From Lineolata rhizophorae (taxonomy: Eukaryota > Ascomycota > Dothideomycetes > Lineolatales > Lineolataceae), in assembly GCA_010093515.1 (NCBI GenBank), contig MU001673.1, positions 1,477,222-1,541,221 of the forward strand: a stretch of 64,000 bases of DNA. The letters are read 5' to 3'. Positions 1 to 9,982 of this stretch are shown in pieces. Made by a program: the position numbers and the translations under genes. The notes under the pieces were generated by a model. That model saw nothing but the letters and a program-made list of their open reading frames with translations. It had not been told where the DNA came from and did no database searches. Numbering within the stretch: position 1 is the stretch's first letter; the number at the start of each line of letters is the position of its first letter.

Positions 1-286
1 CCATCTCGCGCAGCATATCCTTCGTAGGGGGGAATCCTCGCGCGTCGAGGTTGAGTATGTGTTCGATTATCGCCTGCTCTTCTATAGGCGTGAGGTTCTT
101 GCAGTTGGGTTGGCAATCGCGTCGGAAGGATTTTTTAGCGCGTCGGTCGATTAGCGTGGTTCGGGGGACGTTGTAGGCCAGGGCAGCCTCTTGTACTGAT
201 TTAATATCGCGTTTCTCGATAGCTTGAAGAGCAAGCTTAATCCTAGCTTCCTGCGCATTAATATCTTTGCGTGGTTGTTGAGGCAT
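1..286 (-). mobile_element. Pogo/Fot1-type DNA transposase, N-terminal part (cut by window edge)
   Basis: The minus strand is open from an ATG at 286 to the window edge, giving about 95 residues that begin MPQQPRKDINAQEARIKLA. The segment around residues 12-45 (ALQAIEKRDIKSVQEAALAY, then VPRTTLIDR) has the pattern of the psq-type helix-turn-helix found at the start of fungal Pogo/Fot1/Tc1-mariner transposases. It is followed by a LTPIEEQAIIEHI segment and DARGFPPTKDMLREM, typical of the CENP-B-like second DNA-binding module. The DDE catalytic domain would lie outside the window, so I cannot tell whether the copy is intact. No stop codon or frameshift is seen in the visible part. I could not identify a terminal inverted repeat just upstream. 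Family-level call is confident; the element name is not known. Confidence 0.85.
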
Positions 287-736
287 TATACTGGTTCGTC
301 TGGGATGATGCGGGATCGGTGGGCGCTGTCGGCTCGGTGATATTGACGACTCGGTGATGAAACACGTTAACTTGATACTGTTAGTATTTCGCAAATATTT
401 GATAGATCTCTACTAATGTAACACCAAACCAGCGAAAGTAGCGCTCGATATTTTGCACAATTACGGTACTAAAACCTAGGGGCAAAAAAGCAGTAGGAAA
501 GGAGAAACAGCACAAGCAACTGCGCTTATCGGACTCAACACTTCCAGTCAACATAGCTGTAGTCATGAGAATTATTTCCACACACCAACTATTTCTGATC
601 CATTACAATCGGCCATTGATTCCATTATACACTGCCCGCTATGGCACAGTGAAATGAAGTGAAAGGTAAGCAAAGACACAGACTTCAAACTCCAAAGATT
701 TCTAAATATCAACGGTGGAACGCGAACTCATCTAAA
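287..736. other. Intergenic gap between transposase and caspase-like gene
   Basis: No gene is supported here. It should contain the 5' end of the transposon and the 3' end of the caspase-like gene. A short direct repeat, ctcggtgat, occurs at about 332 and 349. No clear inverted-repeat terminus was found by eye. Confidence 0.5.
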
Positions 737-2448
737 CTAACAACCATAGCGCCAAAAATAACATAGGCACAAGATCACAATTACAGGAGCCAGCAAAAGA
801 ATACTACGCCGCAATACATTAAAATCACCTTGACAAGGTAACACACGTGCGCACTTGAGCCAGCCTGAGCTTGTCCAACTGAAGGATGAAACCAAGAAGG
901 TACCTCTGAGAGATTGTAGTTTCATTGGCAGAGATTTGTAATATGTTGCTTCCGACGTTCGCGCTTGCGTGTGCGTCTGAAGCAATTCATGCGCAGGCTG
1001 ACTGGCGACATGGCCCCTAACGTCTTCTTGCGTACCATCTGACCACTGCATAACTGCTTCACTCCAGTCGTACAGTGGCGTTTGCCTTGGTTCCATCTGT
1101 AGCCGGGAGCTCGATGACAAGTCCGTCCCGTGGGGCGTTGAACCATTGGCTTGGCTCTGCTCCCTAAGTCTCCTCTCTGCGAGCTTGCGGCGAAGCCGAG
1201 CAACAAGTGGTCGAAGCAGCTGCGCTTGCCGGAGACCCCTCATAAACTCTTGAAGTTGCGCGCCAGGGGCACTTAGGCCTTGGAATTGTATTTCGCGCAC
1301 ATGCGGGAGGTACTGAAGCGACTTTGCGAGGTGATTGATTTCTTGGTGATTTGGAACATTGTTCAATTGTAAACGTAGATCGATGGCCGCCTTGGGCTGG
1401 CTTCGAGCATTGCTGCCATCGCTAACGTCGCCACCATCAGTCCTAGGCACGGCATTGTCGTTCTGGGGCCTATTCATGGGACGAAGCCAGATCTTGCCGT
1501 AGTCGACTCTTGACTGGTCAAACAGAAAAGGCTTCCTCTTCCCCATTTGCCGAAAATATACATCCCTGTAGAGCATCGAAGTCGCAAACCCTTTCGGATG
1601 AGCTTCCAAAAGAGATTCGAGCGACTCGATCAACACCCGGGTGAAAGATCCTTTGAATCTCGGTGCTAGTGCACGCCCTTCCGGCCCCGTAGACGAAAGA
1701 AGTTCGCATTTCTTCTTCCCACACTCTCGTCGGCTAAATGCGCGAGCTGCGAAGCAACAATCGACGACAAGAAAAATATCCGTCTCCGATAAGTTCAACG
1801 AATGGATGGCATCTTCGAAGAACGCAGAGGGCTCGCCGCTCGTCTGGTTGGCGAACAACACAAGCTTCTCTTCCACCCATTGCGCATGTCCCCCATAGTA
1901 GAGCATCATGAGTTTATGGGGGCTGTCGAAAAGATAGGCGAAATCGGCGATGGCGCGATTGAGGCCGGTCATTGAGCGATCGGACGGAATTTCGTACGTC
2001 GACGTCTTGTATCTGAATTTACTAGCTAACACGTCTTTTAGACGATCGATCTGCAATCTATGTCAAATACTTGACATACACGTCGTTGAATATAGGCATG
2101 CAGGGCAAACTTTACCTCTTCACTCTTACAATATAAATCATCGTCCTCCCACGTTATGAGCAACACGCCGACTTCGTCGTATTCGGCATGCCCATTATGA
2201 TAGCATCCTGAAATTGTCTTATTGAAGAGCACTCTAGATGATTCGTGATGCCTGTCGAACTCTGTCAGACGCCGGCGCTTCGTCTGCGGGGACTCTCGAG
2301 TTGCTGTCGAAGTAGCCATTTGCGGATTTCTAGACGTGAGGAGTTGGCCTGGAGATTTTGTTGTGGTTTCTCGAGGCGAAGAATACCTTTGCCGGTGTCC
2401 GGAAAGTTGTAAGGGCAAAGCCCTAGGGGGATCCTCTAGTAGCGACAT
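737..2448 (-). CDS. Caspase-like (peptidase C14) protein with C-terminal transmembrane anchor
   Basis: Two exons, 2116-2448 and 737-2050, join across a 65-nt phase-0 intron (GTAAAG...TTGCAG, branch-like TTGACAT) and give about 548 residues. The join restores the caspase-fold opening: VGVLLITW, then SEE-IDRLKDVLASKF, then EIPSDRSMTGLNRAIADF. The catalytic His is in YYGGHA (about residue 166) and the catalytic Cys in VVDCCFAA (about 210), matching the His/Cys dyad of metacaspase/caspase-like fungal proteins. The domain ends near YGKIWLRPM. A Ser-rich N-terminal stretch of about 85 residues precedes it. Behind it lies a region with leucine-rich spacing (LRLQLNNVPNHQEINHLAKS), then a low-complexity segment. 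The last 22 residues include the hydrophobic run SILLLAPVIVILCLCYF, which I read as a tail anchor. Substrates are unknown. No NACHT or other NLR part is encoded in the gene. A start at the internal Met of MATSTATRES is also possible. Confidence 0.8.
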
Positions 2449-3934
2449 ATCGAATCATGATGAATAATAGCCACTAGGCTGAGCGGCTGGATTGCCGCGA
2501 GGCTGAAGATAGGCACGACCCTAACGAAAGTGATTGTAACGCAATGAGGCTGAAAGGACGGAGCACTTGCCGAAGTAGGCAACCGCCACCGAATCTCAGC
2601 CTTGCATAGAGAGGTCGTCCGAACAGTCTAGACTACATATTTTGTGTCGAAAGTATCGGAAGCATTAATAATTACACACACTATATTCTGATTTTGGCTG
2701 TACAAAGCTCTAAGCGGTATAGGCGGATGCGCAACAGCTCTATGGACCGCTGTTGCAAAAAGCATGGGAAGGGGAATGGGAGTACGAGTACTCCGTGGAG
2801 TTGAAACAGTCAGGAATGAACGAGGCCTTCGTTCGCAGGGGTTAGCGTCAAGCTTTGCGGCCTTCTAGGCCTCGGTCTGCAGCGGCTCCGCCCAAGTAAT
2901 AATGAAGTAGTCCCTATAAGAAAGGAATATAGGGTAGATAACGCTCGTAGCAACGGGGGGCGCGATATACGGCCTTTAAGAAACTCTGCTACCTCTAGGC
3001 CGCAGCGTCCTGTAGGTAGGGCAACGACGTAGAAGCGGCATAGCAACTTACCGACGCGACGATACGCGCGATATTCGGCCCCCAGGTCGCTGCGTGCTAC
3101 GCTATGGCTGCGATTTCGGGGATGGAGGGTACAAGAGAGCACGACGCACGAATAGGCAGAGGCACTAAGCTTTTCGCAACCTCGGTCGGGTTTTCAAAAT
3201 GCCACCACCACCACCACCACCGCTACAGTACTTAGATTGTACAATTCAACTCAATGGCCCTCGTCCCATGTGAGTATCTGCTAGTACTCCGCACCCTCAA
3301 CATACTTTCGCCCTGGAGAAGCCAGACTCTTCGGTCAAATACCTACTACGTACGCTAGGGCCACCTCGGGCCCTGTGCAAGGATCAGTTTCCGAGGCGAT
3401 TAAATCGTCCGTCGATATATATTGCTAGGTCTCTGCGCTTCAACCCCGCACATGATGAGCAGCCCCGGCTTTTTCTTTACGTCTACAGTTCGGCACAATA
3501 AAGGAACGGCACTTTATTTCTCCTTCATGTCCGTTAGCGGGGCGAAGAGCTTCTTTGCCTGGATGCCACATTCCCCCGGACGAGATGCACGCTCATGAAC
3601 TTCCTGGAAAGGCCTGCTGCCAAGCACTCCACAAATTGGTTCCTGCATCCGATCAGATGCTCGCATGCGAGGGTCATAGCGTTGCATTGCGGGGAAAGCT
3701 CATCAAGATGTTTATCACGCCTTAATACTAGGTTGTCGACTTGATCTTTCCGATCAAATGGGCCATTCTACCAGCCCAATTGGTGCAAAGTCATTCTGGA
3801 ATTGGCATTGCGGAATTACGGATCAGGAATGATCTATGCACTATGCTTGTGGCAAAGAATTTACTTAAATGGGTTCCTACCCCCGGCATGCCCTCCTCTC
3901 AGAGGTAGGCAGGCGTCCGGACTCAATCGCGCAA
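2449..3934. other. Gene-free region upstream of GH115
   Basis: About 1.5 kb lies between the divergent caspase-like and GH115 genes, so it should hold both promoters. A palindromic ggagtacgagtactcc sits near 2778. The only open frames (for example 2810-3142 minus) have no recognisable motif and unusual composition, so I do not call a gene. It may contain decayed repeat material. Confidence 0.5.
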
Positions 3935-6900
3935 ATGGGACCCTTCTGGCTGTCGATATTTTGCTTCGTGTCTTGCGCTTTCGCGCTTGGCCAGAAAGCC
4001 ACCCTTTCCTTCGACGATGGCGGCAGTGGCCTACAGCTTGGAGGCAGTGGCGTAACGCCAGAGATCATCCTGGACAGCGACGACTGGGAAGGCGTGATTC
4101 GAACTGCCAACGATCTAGCTGCGGACTTTGGCCGCGTTCTCGGATCTGACGGCCAAATAACCACGACAAAGACGCTGGCGTCATCCTCGAGCCCGAAAAT
4201 CATTGCCGGGACTATTGGAAAGTCTGCTCTCATCGATTCTCTCGTTTCAAGCGGAAAGATCGATGTCTCCGGCATCGAAGGACAATGGGAGACGTTCCTT
4301 TCCCAGCTGGTCGCGGATCCGATGGACGGCGAGTCCTCCGCGCTCGTCATCGCCGGAAGCGACAAGAGGGGAACCATCTACGGCCTCTACGACATCTCGG
4401 AGCAAATCGGCGTGTCGCCGTGGTACTGGTGGGCCGACGTGCCGCCGAAGCAGAAGTCGAGCATATACGCCATGGACACCAGCAAGACCGATGGCCCCCC
4501 ATCAGTCAAGTACCGCGGCCTGTTCCTGAACGACGAGCAGCCCGCGCTGACGAACTGGGTCAACGCCAACTACGGCCAATACAACGTCGATTTCTACTCC
4601 AAGGTGTTCGAGCTCCTGCTCCGGAACAAGGCGAACTACCTCTGGCCGACCATGTGGAACAACCAGTTCTACAACGACGACCCCCAGAACGGCCCCACGG
4701 CCGACATGTATGGCATCGTGATGGGCACGAGCCACACAGAACCCATGGCCAGGGCCGACAAGGAGAAGGGGTCGGTGTACGGCGGTTGGAACTGGGGTAG
4801 CAACCAGCAGGGCGTCAAAGACTTTATGCGCCAGGGAGTCGAGCGCGCCAAGGATTGGGAGACGCTGTGGACGCTGGGTATGCGCGGTAATGGCGACAAT
4901 GCGTCGCCGAGCTTGACTGCGCAGCAGCTCGAGGAAGTCATCGCGTTCCAGCAGGACACATTGAGGGATGTGCTGGGCGTGAGTGACTTGTCAGACGTCC
5001 CAATGATGTGGTGCTTGTACAAGGTAGGGATATCACTCTTTGTGTTTGGAGCTGGGTGCTGTGCCATCAAGGCATTGATTTGCTCGAGTTGTGCGTGAGT
5101 TCGATTTGAAATAAATCTTGAGCTACAAGACCCCTTACCTTAATCGTGGCGATCTCAGGTTGAACTACTGAAGTTCTACCGGGCTGAGGATTCCAATAAA
5201 TTTGAATGTTTGACCAACCGAGAGAAACATCAAGCTAATAATATTCCAGGAAGTCGGCGGCTACTTTGATGCGGGCATGGATGTGCCTGACGACATTACG
5301 CTGCTTTGGAGCGACGACAATGTCGGGAACATTCAGCGTCTTCCCACTGCTGACGAAGTTGATCGCGAGGGCGGTGCGGGCGTTTACTACCATTTCGACT
5401 ACGTCGGAGATCCGCGAAATTACAAGTGGATCAACACCATTCAGCTTTCAAAGACCTGGGAACAGCTGAACATGGCGCACAAGAGGAGCGCCAAGGACAT
5501 TTGGATTTTCAACGTCGGCGATTTGAAGCCATTGGTGTGTCTGCTGGACCCTTCCTGCTGGACCCACTTCCCTCGAAGAAGATGCTAATGCCCTGGAAGG
5601 AACTCCCGCTTGGCCACGCCCTGAGCATGGCGTACGACATGTCTCTCTTCTCGGACCCGGCCAGCACTGACACCTGGCTCCGGCTCTGGGCGACGCGGGA
5701 ATTTGGCGCTTCCGTGGCAGACGCCACGGCCGACATCATGGCCACGTACGGGCAGCTGATCGTGCGGCGCAAGTACGAGCTCCTGGACGAGACGCCGTAC
5801 GTCTTCAGCACGACGAACTACAACGAAGCCGAGGCCAATCTAGCCGCGTGGGAGGACATGCTCGAGCAGGCGCAAAGCGTGTACGACTCGCTCGATTCCG
5901 ACACCCAGACTTCGTTCTTCGAGATGGTGCTGCACCCCGTGCTCGCGGGCAAGACGGTGGAGGAGATCTACGCCAAGGCGGCACTGAACGGGTACTACGC
6001 GCAGCAAGGGCGGACGGCCACGAACGAGATGGCGGACGATGTGTCGGCGGCCGGGCAGGTGGACAGCGAGATCACCAGCCGCTACCACAGCCTGCTCGGC
6101 GGAAAGTGGAACCACATGATGGACCAGGTCCATCTCGGATACACCTACTGGTGGGTCGCGTTTCTCCAACCCCCTCAAACTTTGAGGGTCCCCTTTTACC
6201 AGCAGCTAACCTCCCCAACAGGCAAGACCCAGGCTCCAACTCCCTCCCCTCGACCCAACGCGTCGGCTCTTCCGGCGGCGGCGGCTGGCCCGGCTGGCCC
6301 CCGAACCCAACTGGCGGCTCCTCAGGCGGCATCCTCGGTGTCTCGGTCGAAGGCAGCACGGCGAGCGCGCCGAGCGACGCGTCGCCCTCGCTGCTGCCTA
6401 TGGACCCCTACATGGCGCCGGCCGACGAGCGCTTCCTCGACATCTACACGCGGTCGACGGGGAGCTTCGACTTCAGCGTCACGGCGGCCGACGACGCGCC
6501 CTACGTGACGTTCTCGCCGGCCAACGGGACGCTCTCGGACACGGGCCCCAGCCAGGCCCGCGTCGCCATCGCCGTCGACTGGGCCGCCGCCCCCGCCGGC
6601 TCCTCCACCGTCGCCGTCACCGTCAGCACCGACGGCGACGCGGCCGCCACCGCCACGCTGAGCCTCCCGCTCGAGAACCGGGCCGTGCCGGCCGACTTCG
6701 CCGGCTTCGTCGAGTCCGGCGGGGCCGTGTCGATCGAGCCGGGCCACTGGAGCGCGCAGACGGGCGGCGCTGGCGGCGACGCCGACTACGCCGTGGTGCC
6801 GCGGTGCGGGCGCACGCGGTCGTGCGTGACACTGCTGCCGCCGACGGCCGGGTCGCAGGCGGCCGGGGCGGGCCCGGGGCTGGCGTACGACTTCTACGCC

Positions 6901-7254
6901 TTCGCGGGCGCGCCCGACGCCGCCGTCACGGTGTACCTGGCGCCGTCGTTCAACGTGGATCCGGGCCGGCGGCTGGCGTACGCGGTGGCGGTGGGGGGGG
7001 AGGAGGCGGCGGCGCGGCGGGTGGAGCCCGTGGAGCAGACGACGCTGGGCACGATGCCGTCGGATTGGATGCAGAGCGTCAAGGACGGGGCCAGGGTGGT
7101 GACGACGAGGGTGGGGGACGTGGCTGAGGGGAGGAATACGTTGAGGTTGTGGGCGCTGGAGCCCGGGGTCGTGTTCACGAAGGTGGTGCTGGATTTGGGC
7201 GGCGTGCGGGAGAGCTATTTGGGGCCGCCGGAGAGCTTGAGGGTGGGAATGTAG
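3935..7254 (+). CDS. Secreted glycoside hydrolase family 115 (xylan alpha-1,2-glucuronidase type)
   Basis: Four exons (3935-5023, 5250-5534, 5600-6150, 6222-7254) give about 985 residues, the normal length of fungal GH115. I chose the ATG at 3935 because it starts a clear signal peptide (MGPFWLSIFCFVSCAFALG); an in-frame ATG 22 codons upstream would spoil it. Family landmarks are GTIYGLYDISEQIGVSPWYW, ADVPPK, KYRGLFLNDEQP, NYLWPTMWN, GIVMGTSHTEPM, DDITLLWSDDNVGN, GAGVYYHFDYVGDPRNYKW and HLGYTYWQ. Introns of 226, 65 and 71 nt were placed by restoring these blocks. The second uses an AAG acceptor, and the third splits the Trp codon of YTYW. The C-terminal 340 residues form the Gly/Ser linker and beta-rich accessory domain seen in the family. 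The enzyme removes 4-O-methylglucuronic acid side groups from glucuronoxylan outside the cell. No break was found. Regulation is not visible. Confidence 0.93.
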
Positions 7255-7302
7255 GATAATGGGGTGGGATGGCACGGAGGTGTGGTTGGGGGCATTCGCT
7301 GG

Positions 7303-7325
7303 GTGTGTGTGTGTGTGTGTGTGTG
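7303..7325. repeat. GT dinucleotide microsatellite
   Basis: About 11 uninterrupted GT units lie in the 3' flank of the GH115 gene. Confidence 0.95.
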
Positions 7326-7486
7326 CGGATGGGGTACGAGAAGTTGAGAAAAGTTGGTTGTGGGAGATGTGTTTTAGACATTAGTGTTGTGGTATCTAAA
7401 ATGCATGTGGTATCAAAATGCAAAGGGCGTCGCCTCATTTTTTTCTCTTGCTCCCAGCGCCCTAGAACTTGAAAGCAACGCGATCG

Positions 7487-7505
7487 AAAAAAAAAAAAAA
7501 AAAAA
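7487..7505. repeat. Poly(A) tract
   Basis: A run of 19 A lies between convergent genes. It is a simple repeat and not evidence of a retrogene. Confidence 0.9.
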
Positions 7506-7804
7506 CTCGTCCCACGTTTCCTGTCCCTTGTTACATTCCGCCCGTGTTGCTCACGCGTCTCCAGTCCAAGTCGTCCATGGCGATACCACCCCTAGTACAG
7601 AGAGTACTGCGCAGCCCGAACAAACCAGGCAAACAAGACCCAGCGCCGCGCGGTCCATTGCAGCGCAAACGAATCCGGAACACGCCTGCCTTCAATGGCC
7701 AACCTGGCCGCGACCCTGCCAGGTCTCCGCCAGGTTTCGAGTTTACCATCCCCCCTCCACAGAAAAGATGTTTTGTCCCAACCCTCTTCCCCCACCGCAC
7801 CGAA

Positions 7805-7838
7805 GCGTGTGTGTTTGTGTGTGTGTGTGTGCGTGTGC
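7805..7838. repeat. GT-rich microsatellite, imperfect
   Basis: This is a GT tract interrupted by one GTTT and one GC step, just beyond the stop of the small minus-strand ORF. Confidence 0.85.
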
Positions 7839-7942
7839 ACGCGCATCGCAACCCCCGCACGAGCTCTTGACCGCCCACAAAGACGTCGCATCGCGACAGC
7901 GTCGCCGCAAAAAGCGCGCGTCCGCAAGCCTCGGTCGGCGGA

Positions 7943-8248
7943 TCAATCCGCGCCGGGCGAGACCTCGTCGACGGCGACGAGGACGGCAGCCGTGGCGGCG
8001 GGGCGCGGCTGGGGCGAGGCCGGCGGCGTGAGCAGCGCGAAGGCGCCGACGTCGCTGTCGGGCTCCGAGGCGGCGTCGGCGTCGGCGTCGCTGTCCGAGT
8101 CGGACGTCGTGAGGCTGTACTCGTGGTCGGCGGAGACGTCGAAGACGAGGGCTTGGAGGCCGCGCAGGTTGGGGATGTAGACGTGGCGCGGGGAGGAGGT
8201 CATGGTGGGAGTGGGAGTGGGCGGGGGGATGGGAGTGGGAGAAGACAT
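7943..8248 (-). CDS. Small hypothetical acidic/Pro-rich protein (101 aa)
   Basis: A single open frame of 101 residues with no recognised domain. It opens with a Pro/Thr/Ser stretch, then a well-formed segment (RHVYIPNLRGLQALVFDVS) that looks like a beta-strand/turn/strand unit. An Asp/Ser/Ala acidic tract follows, and then ALLTPPASPQP. A second in-frame Met 15 codons in (MTSSPRHVY) is an alternative start. Codon use matches the GC-rich genes around it, but GC-rich flanks here also give long chance frames on both strands, so the call rests mainly on the globular-looking core. No splice sites are needed. Function is unknown. Confidence 0.42.
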   Translation of the reverse strand: MSSPTPIPPPTPTPTMTSSPRHVYIPNLRGLQALVFDVSADHEYSLTTSDSDSDADADAASEPDSDVGAFALLTPPASPQPRPAATAAVLVAVDEVSPGAD

Positions 8249-9982
8249 GTTTTTGTTGGTGTTGGTGGGTGGGTGGGTGGGTGGAATTTTGGAAGAGCAA
8301 TCGTGTGAGGTGGATGGACTGGGCCCGGGCGGCGTGCTCGCGGGTTTGGCCGGTTGGCGATGAGATGATGTTCTTGCGGAGAGAAGTCGGGCGATCTCGA
8401 GAGGTCAAGGCGCGATGGAAGCGAGCGTCCTCTCCGTCCTGGCCGTGCCTTTCTCGCTTTGCTGGAACAGAGGGGATGTAGCGGTATCACACAGCTCACG
8501 ACCGGCGGCGTCTCTCCCCCAGGTTTATGTACCGGCCTATCCAGCCCATGCCCCCGTCCCATATCCGCAGCACCCCACGCCAGCCCCCAGCCCTGCACCC
8601 ATCCGGGCCCGCATGCATGCATGCCTCCTAACGCCTAACTCCTCTCCGCCCTTCCGCCATCGACTCAGACGGCGCCCCCCGCGCGCGGCCCAAGCCCGCC
8701 TCGCAAAGCTTAGCCCCGAATCCCGGCCAACCCCGGGGCAGCCTCCCGCAAAACGCGCGTTCCCCTGCCCGCGGGCGGGAGCGCCTTTGCCGCAACGTGC
8801 TGTGGTGCTGTCGGAGAGGTCCCCATCTCAGCCCACGCCATCCGACGCCCAGCATCGCACGACCGGCCCCTCGCCTTGCTTCTTCGGCCGCCGCAACGTG
8901 CCGCCCGGCGGGAAGCAGCACGCACAGGGGGGTGGGGGAAGGCGAAAGTCGCACCCGGCCGCCGCGCCCGGCCTGGTTGGTGCCGTAAGCGAGCGGATGA
9001 TGCGGCCGGTTGGCGGGCGCGGGCCGCGGGGATTGTCGCCGGCCCGGGCGAGTCGGCTCGGACTTCGGAGGGCCAGTGGCCGGGATGCCGGTGGACACAC
9101 GACGAAGCCCGCCACCACCACCGCCCGCACCCCGCGGACGCCGAGGACGAGAGGCGCAAGCCGCAGCCCGACCAGGTCCGTGTCGGCGCCTCGACGCCTT
9201 TTCCCCTCTTCTGCCCGCCGGCGCAGAGTGCGGCGTGCCCCTCTCCCCCCCACACGGCAGCGCAACCGCGCGTGGAAAGTGGTCCAGTGACCTCCTCCTA
9301 CATACCGCGTACATACAGGCTACGTAGGGCCATGCCTCCATCCCGCGCAGGCCAGCCTTGTCTCACGCCGTGCCCAGCCGACACGCAGCGGCCCGCCGTG
9401 CTTGTCGCCCGGGCGGCTGTCGGAAGCCTTGTCCTGTCGTACAAGTTACACTCGTGTGCGACGGTGCCGCGTGGAGGCACGGCCAAGATGCCCCAGAAAT
9501 CGCCTTTTTACAAATCCGCCCACTTAAGCGCCGATGGCGTGATCGCTCGCCTTTCTCTTTCTCTCCCGCCTTGCGCAGACGCCCAGCCCGCAAACCGCTT
9601 GGCCCTGGCTAACCCTAACCCTCTGCTCACGTGCCCACTTGAGAGGCTCAACTCACATGCCAAATCGGGAGTGACGTGCAATCTGCACACTATCAGGTCC
9701 ACAAAAAAAAAGAAAAAATGGTGCCAATCAAAATCCGGTGCAAAACAAGAAACGAAAAAAAAAATACGGTTTTTTTTTTCGGCTTCATTACCAACCCGAT
9801 CGCTGTGTTCCACTCGCTCGCTCGCTCCACCAATCAACCGAACCCCAGGTCCCGTTCTATCTAAAGCCATCCATTGTAGCCGCAAAGGACCGAAAATACC
9901 AGAATAGAGGAAGACTTCCACCCGAAATGCGGCGCCACCCAGATCCATCTCCCCAACAATCCTAGCTAGCACCTCTACGCCA
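8249..9982. other. GC-rich gene-free stretch
   Basis: About 1.7 kb separates the small ORF (start side) from the 3' end of SSZ1. Long open frames occur on both strands at once (for example 8415-9290 plus and 8628-9341 minus), which is what random GC-rich sequence produces; none shows a motif. It includes a GGGT tract, a gcatgcatgcatgc run near 8611, and taaccctaaccct near 9610, two telomere-like units that also match the telo-box motif. Confidence 0.55.
8264..8284. repeat. GGGT tandem repeat
   Basis: Five tandem GGTG/GGGT units lie just upstream of the small minus-strand ORF. The G-runs could form a G-quadruplex, but that is inference. Confidence 0.8.

Larger units (their letters stand above)
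7255..7942. other. Intergenic region rich in simple repeats
   Basis: This covers the 3' flanks of the convergent GH115 gene and the small minus-strand ORF. It contains two GT tracts and a 19-A run listed separately. No gene is supported. Confidence 0.6.

Noticed and set aside
6322-7275. 317-codon open frame on the minus strand
   Set aside because: It is antisense to the last GH115 exon, is Arg/Pro/His-rich and has no motif; it is a shadow of GC-rich coding sequence.
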